The notes: generated by a model from the letters alone, not told the origin. Positions 43,907 to 54,589 are shown, counted from the stretch's first letter. The stretch: 64,000 nt of DNA from CAZHTF01 sp964535305 (GCA_964535305.1 CAZHTF010000001.1:62001-126000), one strand, 5' to 3'. Program-made: numbers and translations.

Positions 43907-44647
43907 ATGGCTCTGCTGAAGACGATTCTGCACGTTCATACGAACTACTCGCACGACTCGAACGTCTCGCCGGCCGAGTTGGTGGAGGCCGCAAAGCGCG
44001 AGGGCGTCGATTGCATCGGCGTAACCGACCACGACCAGATTCGCGGGGCGCTCGAAGCGCAGCAAATTGGCGGCGTGCGCATCATCGTCGGGCAGGAGAT
44101 CACCACCGCAGACGGGCACTTGATCGGCCTGTTTCTGCGCGAGCGAATTCCGCCATGGCTGTCGGTCGAGGAAAGCGTCGGGCGGATCAAGGATCAGGGT
44201 GGCTTGGTCCTGGCGCCGCATCCGTTCCTGAATCTGTGTGAATTCAGCCTGCAACGTGCGATCGAGCGCATCCTGCCGCTGATCGACGCGATCGAGATTC
44301 ACAACGCACAGAACCCGCTGTTCTGGCAGGATTGGCGGACGCGCTCGTATGCCCGCACGCGCGGGCTCACGCCGTACGCCGGCGCCGATTCTCACATTCG
44401 CGGGTTCCGCTGGCCGGCGTATCAGATGCTTGCGGATTTCGAATCGCCCGCCAGCTTCCTCGAATCACTCAAACAGGCGCGGTTGGTCACCGGCCGCTAC
44501 GGCCCGCTCTACATGGCCACCATGGTGTTCCGCCACATGTACGAAGCCCGCTTCGGCCGGCCGTATGGCGAGTTTGGGGCGAACTGCGATCGCAGTCGCT
44601 TCTCGCGCCGATCCGCGGCGACGGCGGCTGTTGAAGCGAATCCATAG
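43907..44647 (+). CDS. PHP-domain phosphoesterase
   Basis: A 246-residue protein of the PHP metallophosphoesterase family (related to DNA polymerase PHP and histidinol-phosphatase). Motifs are HVHTNYSHDS, GVTDHDQI, APHPF and GADSHIRG, giving the metal site. Substrate unknown; small phosphoesters or 3',5'-nucleotides are possible. ATG 43907 is preceded by AAGGAC at five bases; ATG 43895 is a weaker alternative. The last 40 residues are low complexity. It lies 289 bases after nth. Confidence 0.85.
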   Translation: MALLKTILHVHTNYSHDSNVSPAELVEAAKREGVDCIGVTDHDQIRGALEAQQIGGVRIIVGQEITTADGHLIGLFLRERIPPWLSVEESVGRIKDQGGLVLAPHPFLNLCEFSLQRAIERILPLIDAIEIHNAQNPLFWQDWRTRSYARTRGLTPYAGADSHIRGFRWPAYQMLADFESPASFLESLKQARLVTGRYGPLYMATMVFRHMYEARFGRPYGEFGANCDRSRFSRRSAATAAVEANP

Positions 44648-44798
44648 CCGACGACTCGCCTTTTGCCCTGACCGACGGAGCGCAACCCGCGGCTGGCACG
44701 CCCACAGTTGCGGCACTACCATTCTGTCGAAACGTCGCTGCGAGCTGAGGCGTTGGCCGCGGCATGTGCGGAGCTTGCCTTCACTTCGGGAGCTGAGT

Positions 44799-45521
44799 TT
44801 GTCCCCGCCGAAATACAAGCGCGTGCTGCTGAAGATCAGTGGCGAAGGGTTCTGCCCGCGCGGCGGGTTCGGCATTCATCGCACGGAGCTTGACCGCGTC
44901 GCCAGCGAGATCCACGAAGTCGCCGAAATGGGCGTGCAGATCGCGGTCGTCGTGGGCGGAGGAAACTTCATGCGCGGGGCCAGCTTCGCCGGCGAACTCG
45001 GGATTGAGCTGGCTACCGCCGACTACATGGGCATGCTGGCGACCGTCTTGAATGCACTGGCGCTTCAGGAGGGACTGGAGCGCTTCGGCCACGTGACGCG
45101 CGTGCAGAGCGCCATCTCGATTTCACGCGTGTGTGAACCGTTCATTCGCCGCCGCTGCCTGCGACACCTGGAGAAGGGCCGCATCGTGATTCTGGCGGCG
45201 GGAACTGGCAATCCGCACGTCACGACCGACTCGTGTGCGGCGCTGCGCGCGTGCGAGCTGCATGCCGGCGCGCTGCTGAAGGCCACGAAAGTGGACGGCG
45301 TTTTCGATGCCGACCCGGCCAAGGATTCTGCCGCCAGGCTGTACGAGCACGTCACGTACAATCAGGTGATCGACAGGCGCCTGAAAGTCATGGACGTCAG
45401 CGCCATCGACGTCTGTCAGCAGCACAACGTGCCGATCATCGTCTTCAATCTGTTCAAGCCCGGCACCATGCGGCGGGTGGTGCAGGGCGAGGCGCACGGC
45501 ACATACGTGGGGGCGGGTTGA
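44799..45521 (+). CDS. pyrH: Uridylate kinase
   Basis: Phosphorylates UMP to UDP. At 240 residues it matches the 241-residue bacterial enzyme. Motifs are LLKISGEGF at the start, VVVGGGNFMRGASF, the DYMGMLATVLNALALQ helix, AAGTGNPHVTTDSCAALRA and KVDGVFDADPAKD. TTG 44799 has GGGAG seven bases upstream and gives the family N-terminus; a longer frame exists but is noise. The stop overlaps the TTG of the next gene. Confidence 0.94.
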   Translation: MSPPKYKRVLLKISGEGFCPRGGFGIHRTELDRVASEIHEVAEMGVQIAVVVGGGNFMRGASFAGELGIELATADYMGMLATVLNALALQEGLERFGHVTRVQSAISISRVCEPFIRRRCLRHLEKGRIVILAAGTGNPHVTTDSCAALRACELHAGALLKATKVDGVFDADPAKDSAARLYEHVTYNQVIDRRLKVMDVSAIDVCQQHNVPIIVFNLFKPGTMRRVVQGEAHGTYVGAG

Positions 45522-46189
45522 AACCGGCTGATTCGTCAGCGCGTGCCGCGCCGCTATACAGCCCGCCGCCGCCAGCTCCGTCACAACCGATTTCCGCTGG
45601 CCAGGCTGCACCTTTGGCGACACCCGTCTATTTAGAACCGCGACAATGGTGGCTGTGGCTGAGCGGCCTGGTCGGCAGCCGCTACGACGGCCTGGCACAC
45701 TTTGCGGTGGTCGAGCCCGGCGTGCTGCTGCGCTGCGGGCAACCACGGCTGCGCGACCTGGAGACCATCCGCGCCCAACACGGCCTGCGCACGATCGTCT
45801 GCGCCCGCGGCGGCACGCGGCACCCGCTGCGCGGCCGCTGGTTTCGCAAGCAGCAGCGCTATGCAGAGCAGCACGGAATCCGGCTGATGCACATGCCATT
45901 CTCTGACGCGCAGCGGCCGCCAAACGAAGTTTTTGACCGTTTCGTCGCCTGCGTGAGTGATCCGCAGGCGCGTCCGGTGCTGGTGCACTGCGAACAGGGG
46001 CTGCATCGCACGGGCGTGCTGGTGGCGGCGTACCGTATCGCGCTGCAGCACTGGACGCTGGACGCGGCGCGAACGGAAATGTACTACGCGGGTTTTGAGA
46101 TTCAGCGGCCCAAGCGACAGGGGCTGCTGGACGCGCTGGCGGCCTGGTACGAATCGCGGGCGCGCGGCGTTCACGGCGAGCTGCGCTAG
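45518..46189 (+). CDS. Dual-specificity/tyrosine-phosphatase-like protein
   Basis: A 223-residue protein with the CX5R phosphatase loop VHCEQGLHRTGVLVAA (Cys-x5-Arg intact, plus Asp-like upstream in MPFSDAQRPP). The N-terminal 40 residues are Pro/Ala-rich and unstructured, followed by WWLWLSGLVGSRYDGLAHF. Members hydrolyse phosphotyrosine or other phosphoesters. The TTG at 45518 overlaps the pyrH stop (TTGA), so it should be translated with pyrH. Confidence 0.78.
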   Translation: MKPADSSARAAPLYSPPPPAPSQPISAGQAAPLATPVYLEPRQWWLWLSGLVGSRYDGLAHFAVVEPGVLLRCGQPRLRDLETIRAQHGLRTIVCARGGTRHPLRGRWFRKQQRYAEQHGIRLMHMPFSDAQRPPNEVFDRFVACVSDPQARPVLVHCEQGLHRTGVLVAAYRIALQHWTLDAARTEMYYAGFEIQRPKRQGLLDALAAWYESRARGVHGELR

Positions 46190-46267
46190 CGCGGCGACGC
46201 GCGCACGATCCGAGCTCGGCCCCCCGGTTGTTATCATGCGCGCTCCAGCAGAGCTGGCCCGCGGGCC

Positions 46268-47305
<1,038 letters not shown>

Positions 47306-47435
47306 GCACGAAGGCCAGGGTCCAGCAGGGCACGCTCGCCCAAGCACGCCGGACCGCAACAAAGACGGGACATCCGAACCGGGCACGAACCAAACAACAG
47401 CGCGACGGACGTCGCGTGCAACGCGGGAGGAAGCG

Positions 47436-48320
47436 ATGCTGGGATTGATCGGCGGGACCGGCCTGGGCGAAGCGCTGCTGGGCGACGCAGCCGGCGGCGA
47501 AGAGCGCTACATCGAGACGCCTTTCGGCAGGCCCAGCGGACCGGTGCGCGTCGTCAAATGGAATGGGCTGGAGCTGGCGATCCTGGCCCGGCATGGCGAG
47601 GGCCACACATACAACCCCTCGCAGGTGCCGTATCGCGCGAACATCTACGCCCTCAAGTCACTGGGCGTCACGCACGTGCTCGCCAGCGGCGCCGTCGGCT
47701 CATTGCGCGAAGATCTGCACCCGCGCGACCTGGTCATTCCCGACCAGGTGATCGACAAAACCACCCGCCGTACGCCGACGTTCTTTGACGAAGGGCTGGC
47801 CGTGCACGTCGAATTCGCACAGCCGTACTGCCCGACCCTACGGCGGATGATGCTGGAGCAGGCGCCGCAGACGGGGCTGACGGTGCATGGCAAGGGCACA
47901 TACGTATGTATGGAGGGGCCGGCGTTCAGCACGCAGGCCGAGTCACACATGCACCGCGCCTGGGGCGGCGACCTGATCGGGATGACGACGCTGCCGGAGG
48001 CCAAGCTGGCGCGCGAGGCGGAGATGTGCTATTGCCTGGTCGCGCTGGTAACGGATTATGACTGCTGGAGGCCGCACGAGCCGGGCGTGAGCCGGCAGGC
48101 GCTGCTCGCCGAGATCATCGGGCATCTGAAGGCGGCGACGGCGAACGCGGTGAAGCTGATGCGGGCGACGGTCGAGGCGCTGGCCCGCGGTCCGCTGCCG
48201 CGTTGCGATTGCCAAGATGTGCTCTCGCTGGCGATCTGGACGCAGAAGCAGCGGATCAGCCCGGCCCTGGCGCGACAATATGGGCCACTCCTGGCGCGTT
48301 ACATGAATCCTTCGGGCTGA
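47436..48320 (+). CDS. mtnP: S-methyl-5'-thioadenosine phosphorylase
   Basis: Cleaves methylthioadenosine to adenine and methylthioribose-1-phosphate in methionine salvage. It is a 294-residue member of the purine nucleoside phosphorylase family. Motifs are the start LGLIGGTGLGEALLGDA, ARHGEGHTYNPSQVPYRANI, ASGAVGSL, TYVCMEGPAFSTQAESHM, and MTTLPEAKLAREAEMCY near the substrate site. GGAGGAAG lies before the ATG. It lies 130 bases after the serine acetyltransferase gene. Confidence 0.93.
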   Translation: MLGLIGGTGLGEALLGDAAGGEERYIETPFGRPSGPVRVVKWNGLELAILARHGEGHTYNPSQVPYRANIYALKSLGVTHVLASGAVGSLREDLHPRDLVIPDQVIDKTTRRTPTFFDEGLAVHVEFAQPYCPTLRRMMLEQAPQTGLTVHGKGTYVCMEGPAFSTQAESHMHRAWGGDLIGMTTLPEAKLAREAEMCYCLVALVTDYDCWRPHEPGVSRQALLAEIIGHLKAATANAVKLMRATVEALARGPLPRCDCQDVLSLAIWTQKQRISPALARQYGPLLARYMNPSG

Positions 48321-48568
48321 GACGACGCGAGCTGCCACCGAATCGCAATTCGAATGCACGCCGGACTTCACGCTTCGCCCGCACTGTAGTCTGATAACTT
48401 TCAGACTAGACATGTGCGGGCGAGTGGGTATGCTTTTCTATTCTGTGGGGAACGTCGACCGGGTTGGGCGACCTGGTCGAGAAGCGCTGGCCGCTGTTGG
48501 GTTGAGAAGTCTTAGCGCGGCCGGAGTTCGGAGTCTCACGACAAGCTGGGGCCCACGGAGACCACTGG

Positions 48569-49135
48569 ATGATGACGTCCGTGATCTGGTTGCGCTATCT
48601 TTGCTGCGCGCTGCTGCTTTCCGGAACGACACTCGGCACGAAGCTGAATCAACGATCTGAAGCCGGCGTCCCGCGTGGCAACCCTGTCACGAACGTGATT
48701 CCTGAACTGGTTGAGCTCGAACCCGCCGACACAGGCACTCAAATCGCCCGCGAAGACCCCGTCTCTACCCCTGCCGCCGATGCGGATGACCGCGGGACAT
48801 TGACGCGCCGGTATCGAGTTACCGCGTATTGCGATCGCGGCTTGACCGCCGCCGGTGTGCTGTCGGGCCTGGGGCAGTGCGCCGCACCGGCAAACATCCC
48901 GTTCGGGTCGATTATCTACATTCCGCAGCTGAATCGCTCGTTTGTCGTCACGGATCGCACGCATCGGCGGTTTCGGACGAACACGGTCGACCTGTTTTTC
49001 GCCACCGAGGCGGAATGTAGGCAGTTTGGCCGGCGCTACCTCGACTGCCAAATCAGAATCCCGGATCGTCCGGCGCGTTACGGCTCGCATGCGCTGGTGT
49101 CCGCCGCACGCGCGTTCGCCAACGACATCGATTAG
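48569..49135 (+). CDS. Exported 3D-domain protein
   Basis: A 188-residue protein. A signal peptide (WLRYLCCALLLSGTTLG) is followed by a 60-residue linker and a 3D (Asp-Asp-Asp) domain, the fold of the lytic-transglycosylase MltA C-terminal part: RYRVTAYCDRGLTAAGVLSG, IPFGSIIYIPQLNRSFVVTD, TNTVDLFFATEAECRQFG. The three-Asp signature is only partly visible (TD and VDLFF). Probably acts on the cell wall or matrix. CGGAGA precedes two ATGs at 48569 and 48572. Confidence 0.72.
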   Translation: MMTSVIWLRYLCCALLLSGTTLGTKLNQRSEAGVPRGNPVTNVIPELVELEPADTGTQIAREDPVSTPAADADDRGTLTRRYRVTAYCDRGLTAAGVLSGLGQCAAPANIPFGSIIYIPQLNRSFVVTDRTHRRFRTNTVDLFFATEAECRQFGRRYLDCQIRIPDRPARYGSHALVSAARAFANDID

Positions 49136-49244
49136 CGTTGGACGTGTCGTAAGAGCGGGCGCTGGGCCGGTGTGTGTGTCCTGCGCGGGTGGCGGGAGCG
49201 GGCACCATGATTCGCTCGTAGGCCCCGCGGTTATCATCTCTGCC

Positions 49245-50543
49245 ATGTCAAGCGTATTTGCCACCGGAACGCGCAACCTCGACGGCGCGAAGCGGCTGCG
49301 CGAATTCTCCAACCTCGTTCGCGAACTGAGCTTGCAGCGCGACGCCGCCTCACTGCTGCAGGCGTACCGCGCGCGGGCCCAGTATGTGATCCCTTACGAC
49401 CACATGATCTCGCTCAGCCGGAGGTTCGCGACCGAGGGCGAGGTTCGCATCACGCGCTCGAGCCGCTGGCGCGACCCGATTGACCCTTGGAAGAACCCCG
49501 AGAAGCTGCCGGTCATCCGCGCGGGCTTGGTGCACCGCGTCATGCACGCGGCGGAGCCGATCAAATTCGACCATGTGTTCGTGGACGACGACGATCCTGC
49601 CGCCGAGCACCTGTCGGGCGTCAACTCGCTGCTGGCCTCGCCGATCTACTATGAAGGCGAGCCGCTGTACATGGTCATGCTGATGCGTGAGCAGCCAGCG
49701 GCGTTTACGCTGGACGACCTGACTACGCTGGTGCTGACGAGCAACCTGGTCGGAATGTTCACCTCCAATCTGCGCTCGTCAAGCGAGTTACAGCGGGCGT
49801 ACGAAGCTCTCGATCGCGAATTCAAGCGCGTCGGAGAGCTGCAGCGCGACTTTCTGCCACGCGAACTGCCGGTCCTGCCCGGCGTCACAATCGCGACGCA
49901 CTACGAGACCAGCACACAGGCCGGCGGCGACTACTACGACTTCCTCAAGCTGCCCGATGGGCAGGTCGGGGTGCTGATCGCCGACGTCAGCGGGCACGGC
50001 TCACCCGCCGCCGTCTTCACCGCGATGATTCATGCACTGATGAACGCCTTCGCCGCCGCCTGCGGCCAAGCCCCGGACGACCCGGCCAAGGTGCTCACCA
50101 GTCTGAACACCAGCCTGATCCGTTCGATGCGGGCGGGGCAATTCGCCACCGCGTTCTACGGCGTGCTGGACCCGGATTCGCGAGAGTTCCGCTTTGCCAC
50201 CGCCGGTCATAACCCGCCGCGCGTGCTGCGCGCCGCACGCCGAACAGTCGAGCCGCTGCTGGCGGTCCCGGCCCTGCCGCTGGGCATCACCGAGGTCTAC
50301 GCCTGCGAGAACGCGACAATCCGCTTCGACCGCGGCGATCGGCTGGTGCTGTACACCGATGGCATCACGGAGACGTTCAACACCCGCCGCGAGATGTTCG
50401 GGACCGAAGGTCTGGATGCGGCGTTGCAGCGATGCGGCGGCGCGCCGAGTCGGATTATTGACTGCGTGCGGACGGAACTGCTTTCGTTCAGCGCCGCGGC
50501 TCCGGTGGACGACCGCACGCTGGTTGCGATCGCGTTTGATTAG
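49245..50543 (+). CDS. SpoIIE/RsbU-type PP2C phosphatase with GAF-like sensor
   Basis: A 432-residue protein. Residues 15-170 read as a GAF-like ligand-sensing region, then a short coiled coil (SELQRAYEALDREFKRVGEL) leads into a PPM phosphatase domain (about 200-432): GGDYYDFLKLPDG, LIADVSGHGSPAAVF, FATAGHNPPRVLR, LVLYTDGITETFN and DDRTLVAIAF, with all metal aspartates. Such proteins dephosphorylate anti-sigma antagonists in partner-switching stress pathways. Its likely antagonist genes are not in this window. Confidence 0.9.
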   Translation: MSSVFATGTRNLDGAKRLREFSNLVRELSLQRDAASLLQAYRARAQYVIPYDHMISLSRRFATEGEVRITRSSRWRDPIDPWKNPEKLPVIRAGLVHRVMHAAEPIKFDHVFVDDDDPAAEHLSGVNSLLASPIYYEGEPLYMVMLMREQPAAFTLDDLTTLVLTSNLVGMFTSNLRSSSELQRAYEALDREFKRVGELQRDFLPRELPVLPGVTIATHYETSTQAGGDYYDFLKLPDGQVGVLIADVSGHGSPAAVFTAMIHALMNAFAAACGQAPDDPAKVLTSLNTSLIRSMRAGQFATAFYGVLDPDSREFRFATAGHNPPRVLRAARRTVEPLLAVPALPLGITEVYACENATIRFDRGDRLVLYTDGITETFNTRREMFGTEGLDAALQRCGGAPSRIIDCVRTELLSFSAAAPVDDRTLVAIAFD

Positions 50544-50647
50544 CGCCAGTTCTTGCCGTTTGAGCCGCGTTCGTTCTGCGATCCAATCTGGCATGCGCCG
50601 CCCCATTTTCGCATAATGCATGCGGTGCAACTTGTAGGAGTTCCATC

Positions 50648-51604
50648 ATGCGACGGATCGCACTCGCGCGGCGGTGCGCGGCTTCCACCCTGGTGCTGCT
50701 CAGTGCGCTGCTTGGCTGTCGCAGCGGCGGCCTGCCGCTGATCAACCTGCTGGGAATCGATCGGCCGCTGGTTCTGGCGGTTGGCGTCGAGAAGCTGCCG
50801 GCGATCAGCGATCAGCCGCTGGATCCGGTCGTGACCTGGGCCCGCTATGAGCCGCTGCGCGCGGCGCTATCGACCTATTTGAACCGCGCCGTCGCGCTGG
50901 ACATGACCTTGCCGGGGCTGATTCCGCCGCTGTTGAAAGACGGCTTCTATCACGTCGCGATTCTGTCGCCGGTGGAGTTTGCGCGGCTGAGTGAAGACAG
51001 CGGCGCGACGGCCATCGCCGTCCCGGTTGATGCGCAGAATCGCGCACTGCGAAGCGCCTTGCTGGTGGTGAAGTCGGACTCACCGATTCGCCAGATCAGC
51101 GAGCTGCGCGGGCAATCGGTCGCATTCGGATTGACCAATGATGCGCGCTCACACATCGCGGCCCTGATGCTGCTCGAGCAGAACGGCCTGAAGCCGCTCG
51201 ACCTCAAGCTCGAGCTGCTGCCGCTGCCCGGCTCGCTCAAGCATCTGCCCGATGGCCGCAGCATCGCGCAGCATGTCGCCAGCGGTGGGGCGGCGGCGGG
51301 CTTCGTCGATCAGGCCGCGTGGGATGCGTTGCCCGCGACCGCCGAGAATCGCGGCGAGCCCGCCCGCGATCAACTGCGCGCGATCGGCCAGACGCTCGCC
51401 CTGCCGGACCGTGTCGCCGTCGTCTCGGGCAAACTCGAAGCCTCGCAGGTCGCGCAGGTGCGGCGCTTCCTGATCGAGGAGCTTCGCAAGCAAGCGCCCG
51501 TGGCGTCAGGATTGCAGTGTGCCGGCTTTGCCGACATCACGCCGGAAGCAATCAGCGCTTGCCGTCGGCTGATTACGCCCGTGGCCGGGGCGACAACCAA
51601 GTAG
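50648..51604 (+). CDS. PhnD/phosphate-type substrate-binding lipoprotein
   Basis: A 318-residue protein with a lipobox ending in LSALLGC (Cys24), then a type 2 periplasmic binding fold: LVLAVGVEKLPA, VTWARYEPLRAALSTYLNR, YHVAILSPVEFARL, SELRGQSVAFGLTN. PhnD-type proteins bind phosphonate or phosphate analogues for ABC import, or feed signalling proteins. No permease or ATPase gene is next to it, so it may be a sensor-type binder. It is near the SpoIIE-type phosphatase. Confidence 0.72.
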   Translation: MRRIALARRCAASTLVLLSALLGCRSGGLPLINLLGIDRPLVLAVGVEKLPAISDQPLDPVVTWARYEPLRAALSTYLNRAVALDMTLPGLIPPLLKDGFYHVAILSPVEFARLSEDSGATAIAVPVDAQNRALRSALLVVKSDSPIRQISELRGQSVAFGLTNDARSHIAALMLLEQNGLKPLDLKLELLPLPGSLKHLPDGRSIAQHVASGGAAAGFVDQAAWDALPATAENRGEPARDQLRAIGQTLALPDRVAVVSGKLEASQVAQVRRFLIEELRKQAPVASGLQCAGFADITPEAISACRRLITPVAGATTK

Positions 51605-51702
51605 CGCCGCGCGTCTGCGCGCTGCTTCCGACGATCGGAACGCACCGGGGCGCTGCACTGCGGCGCGGCGGCGGCTGCGCGGCGGACGCGCAGCTGATCG
51701 AT

Positions 51703-52506
51703 CTACCACAAGTCCGGTGGCCTTGCCTGCCCGCTGCGCAGATCCTCTTCGATCGTCTGCCGGTGGAATTTCTGCACGGTGCGCGAAATGCGCTGCAGGA
51801 TCGCGCGGCTCTCGGCCGTCACCTCCAGTCCAACAAACTGGATCGCGACGCACAGGTCGTTCTGCGCGTCATGCCGCACGCCGCGGAAGTGCGCGTTGCA
51901 AAGTGCTGGCGGACGACCGTCGGGCAGGTGCAGCTCGATGCCCAGCGTGGCGCGGTCGTCCCAAGGCGGGGCCTGCAGTTGATTCAGGCGGATCAGCGCC
52001 CCGCCGCATGAAATGTCCAGCGCGTGCCCGCTGACAACGGTCAGCGTTGCGGATTGGGCCGCGTTGCGCGCGTTCGCGCCGCCGGGCCAGGCGTTCACCA
52101 CCAAGGGGGTCGCGGGCGGCACCGGCGTGCGGTAGTACACGCGGCGCTGCAACTCCATCAGCGTGGCCGGCCAGCGATAGCGCACCGCAGGAATGCTGGC
52201 GCTTGAGTCAATGACGAAACGGCCCTTGGCTTCGACCACGGTCGCGAACATCACCTTGCGGCTCTTGTAGCGCACCGTCAGGCCCACGCACTGGCCGGAA
52301 TCGACGTTCGGCGGCGTCTGCCCGTCCACCGGCTGGTAATCCAGCACAAAGAAGCGGCGGCTCGGGTCAGATTCCAGGAAGCGGCTCTTGAACGTGCTCC
52401 ATTCGTCTCCGCTCTGCAGCGTCAGCACCGCCAGGGCGTTGTCACGCACCGACTGTTCCACGACCTCGATCGTATCCTGCATGGTCAGAAGTCTGCGCGG
52501 TCGCAT
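51703..52506 (-). CDS. PilZ-domain protein (third of an operon)
   Basis: A 267-residue protein. A YcgR-N-like part (ALAVLTLQSGDEWSTFKSRF) is followed by a PilZ domain with its cyclic-di-GMP motif: RRVYYRTP (arginine pair) and ALDISCGGALIRL (DxSxxG). PilZ proteins bind cyclic-di-GMP to change motility, exopolysaccharide or secretion. The ATG at 52506 lies five bases after the stop of the preceding PilZ gene. Confidence 0.82.
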   Translation of the reverse strand: MRPRRLLTMQDTIEVVEQSVRDNALAVLTLQSGDEWSTFKSRFLESDPSRRFFVLDYQPVDGQTPPNVDSGQCVGLTVRYKSRKVMFATVVEAKGRFVIDSSASIPAVRYRWPATLMELQRRVYYRTPVPPATPLVVNAWPGGANARNAAQSATLTVVSGHALDISCGGALIRLNQLQAPPWDDRATLGIELHLPDGRPPALCNAHFRGVRHDAQNDLCVAIQFVGLEVTAESRAILQRISRTVQKFHRQTIEEDLRSGQARPPDLW

Positions 52507-52511
52507 GCGTG

Positions 52512-53240
52512 TTACTCGCCTTCGGTTTCGATTTTTAGATTCGTGATCATCAACGCACCCAGCACGCTGCGCAGCCGTTCGATCGCGGCTTGTGCGGCGC
52601 TGTCTGCCGCGTCGGGCGCGAACGTCAGCCCCACGCTCAGTTGATTCTGCTCGGCGGAAAAAGTCTTGTTGCAGATCGTGACCGGCAGATCGAACGGCTC
52701 GTCGTGTCCCGGCAGCTCGAATACCACCCGGGCCGGGTCCCCAACCAGCAGCACATCGGCCCACTCGTTGCCCGGCAGGTGGCAGAGAATCCCGTCGCCG
52801 CTGATATCCCCCAGCATGCCGACGCGCGGGGCCGGCGCGCTCGGGCTGAACACGCTCAGCGGCTCAACCGGCTGCACGATCGCCCGCTCAAAGCGGCGGC
52901 GATTGGCGACCTGCATCGCCTCCGGCTGCGCCAGCACCAGCCGCGGCGGATTGGTCGCGTCAAACAGGTCCAGGATGCAGGTGCTGAACAGGAAAAGCTG
53001 GCCTGAGAGCATCAGCCGCACATCGCAGTATGAGCCGACCAGGTGCGTGAGCATCGGCGTGTAGCCGCGGTCCTGAAGCTGGATATGCAGCAGGCGGCCC
53101 TCGCGCTCCACCAGCGTGCCCAGCAGCGCTTCGTCCGCCGGCGCGCTGCGCGCGTCGACCTCGAAGAGCGCTCGGCTGCGCAGGGCCTGCTCCAGCGCGC
53201 GGTTGGCTTGTCGGGGCGTCAGATCAAGTGAAAACAACAT
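52512..53240 (-). CDS. PilZ-domain protein (second of an operon)
   Basis: A 242-residue YcgR-like protein. N-terminal helices (PRQANRALEQALRSRALFEV) precede a PilZ domain with NRRRFERAIVQPV and MLGDISGDGILCHL, so the cyclic-di-GMP motif RxxxR and DxSxxG is present. It resembles flagellar-brake proteins but no flagellar genes are in the window. It lies four bases after the upstream gene and five before the next. Confidence 0.82.
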   Translation of the reverse strand: MLFSLDLTPRQANRALEQALRSRALFEVDARSAPADEALLGTLVEREGRLLHIQLQDRGYTPMLTHLVGSYCDVRLMLSGQLFLFSTCILDLFDATNPPRLVLAQPEAMQVANRRRFERAIVQPVEPLSVFSPSAPAPRVGMLGDISGDGILCHLPGNEWADVLLVGDPARVVFELPGHDEPFDLPVTICNKTFSAEQNQLSVGLTFAPDAADSAAQAAIERLRSVLGALMITNLKIETEGE

Positions 53241-53244
53241 TCGT

Positions 53245-53964
53245 TCACTCCTGTCCGGACGTGACGGCGGCGGGACACAGCGCGTGACCGCGCTGCTGCG
53301 CCGCGAAACGAGCGACGCGCGAAAAGAGCGCTTGCAGCTTGGCCCGGTCCTCTACCGGGTGTGTCGACCAGCACAGCTCGGTCTGACCGTCGCAGCCCGC
53401 CTGCGTGCGCGTCAGGCGCACCACCAGCTCGCAGCGCTGCGGCTCGCCGGGCAAGTCGAAATCCAGCCAGCACACGTCCCCGGGCCGCAGCGTGCGCGGC
53501 GCCGCGCCGCGGACCTGCGTGACCGACAGGCTTGGCGTGAGCCGCGCCAGGCGCACTTCGAAGCGCAGCTCAGATTTTAGAATTCCGCTGATCTGCGCCG
53601 GAATCGGATCGACGTCCTGGAGCGCGTCGCGATCGGGCGGCGCATCTTCGGCCGGCACAATCCGCAGCGGCATGTCTATCTTGAGTGCGGTCACACCAGC
53701 GGCCGAATCGCCGCGCAGCGCGCTGCGGAATCGATACGGCTGACCCTGGTGCGTGAAACACACGTGGCAGGCGGCCTGCGGCGAGAGCGCTACAGGTTCT
53801 TGCGGGGCCTCGAGCAGCACGCCATCCGGCTCAAGCGCCAGAAAGCGGCAGGTCAAGGCCTGCTCCGGCTGATCGATGCACGTCAGCCGCGCCGCGGCCC
53901 GTTCGCGACAGGCTTCCAAGAGTAGAGCGATCTGAGCGCGGCGGCTGGCGAGTGCGTTGGACAT
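53245..53964 (-). CDS. YcgR/PilZ-related protein (first of an operon)
   Basis: A 239-residue protein with the same plan as its two operon mates but a less clear PilZ motif: RFLALEPDGVLLEAP and a DFDLPGEPQRCELVVRL strand pair. I see no clear RxxxR or DxSxxG motif, so it may be a diverged member that has lost cyclic-di-GMP binding. It is first in a three-gene run and translated before the other two. Confidence 0.62.
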   Translation of the reverse strand: MSNALASRRAQIALLLEACRERAAARLTCIDQPEQALTCRFLALEPDGVLLEAPQEPVALSPQAACHVCFTHQGQPYRFRSALRGDSAAGVTALKIDMPLRIVPAEDAPPDRDALQDVDPIPAQISGILKSELRFEVRLARLTPSLSVTQVRGAAPRTLRPGDVCWLDFDLPGEPQRCELVVRLTRTQAGCDGQTELCWSTHPVEDRAKLQALFSRVARFAAQQRGHALCPAAVTSGQE

Positions 53965-54589
53965 CGTAGTGTTCCTTCTCGCTTACAGGAGACGCGAAGG
54001 TCTTCGGCGATCGCGCGCCGCGGCTTCATCGGCTGCGAGCGTGCGGCGCTCGCCCGGGCGCGGAGCTCTTGCTGTTTCCGGAACTCACGCTGCGGCGAGT
54101 TGCGCAACGCGCGCGGGTCCGTGAAACCGTTCCGCGGACTGCCCTGGGGCGGGCCGAGATCGGACGCGGATTCGTTGGCAGAGATGTTCGGAACCGCGCG
54201 GCGCGAACGCCCGATCATTGGCGCCGCGCGCCGCGCGCCGGATTTCGCGGAAGGTGCGCGAAAACAGCCCGCGCGACACCGATAATTCGTGTTTGCGCGC
54301 GGGCGACGCACCTTCGCTCAGTTTGAAAACGCGGTGGCGCGTCTTCGCCCGGTCTGAAGTCGCTCGCGGCGCTCAATTTCGCCTCAACGGGGCGACAGCG
54401 TGTCCGCACCGCCGATTTGTCCGCGGAGCGAAGCGAGCTCGCGGCGAATCGGGTAAAACTGCGCTGTCCGGCCGCGCGGCGACGAGCCGAGAAGGCCTGA
54501 ATCGACGCGTGCGGGGATCGAGCAGAGCAGGACGCGCGCCGCGGCTCTGATACGGGAGCGCATCGCGGGGCAAACGACGCGAGGAAAGC
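53965..54589. other. Intergenic region without an identified gene
   Basis: A 625-base stretch between the divergent PilZ operon and the phosphodiesterase gene. Short open frames lack motifs and ribosome sites. Two CGCGGATTTC/CGCGGAAGG-type patches and GC-rich near-palindromes occur, but no terminator or RNA gene was identified. Confidence 0.5.

Noticed and set aside
53883..54311. Minus-strand frame of 142 codons upstream of the PilZ operon
   Set aside because: No motif and no ribosome site, Arg/Pro-rich, and it overlaps the first PilZ gene. Not supported.
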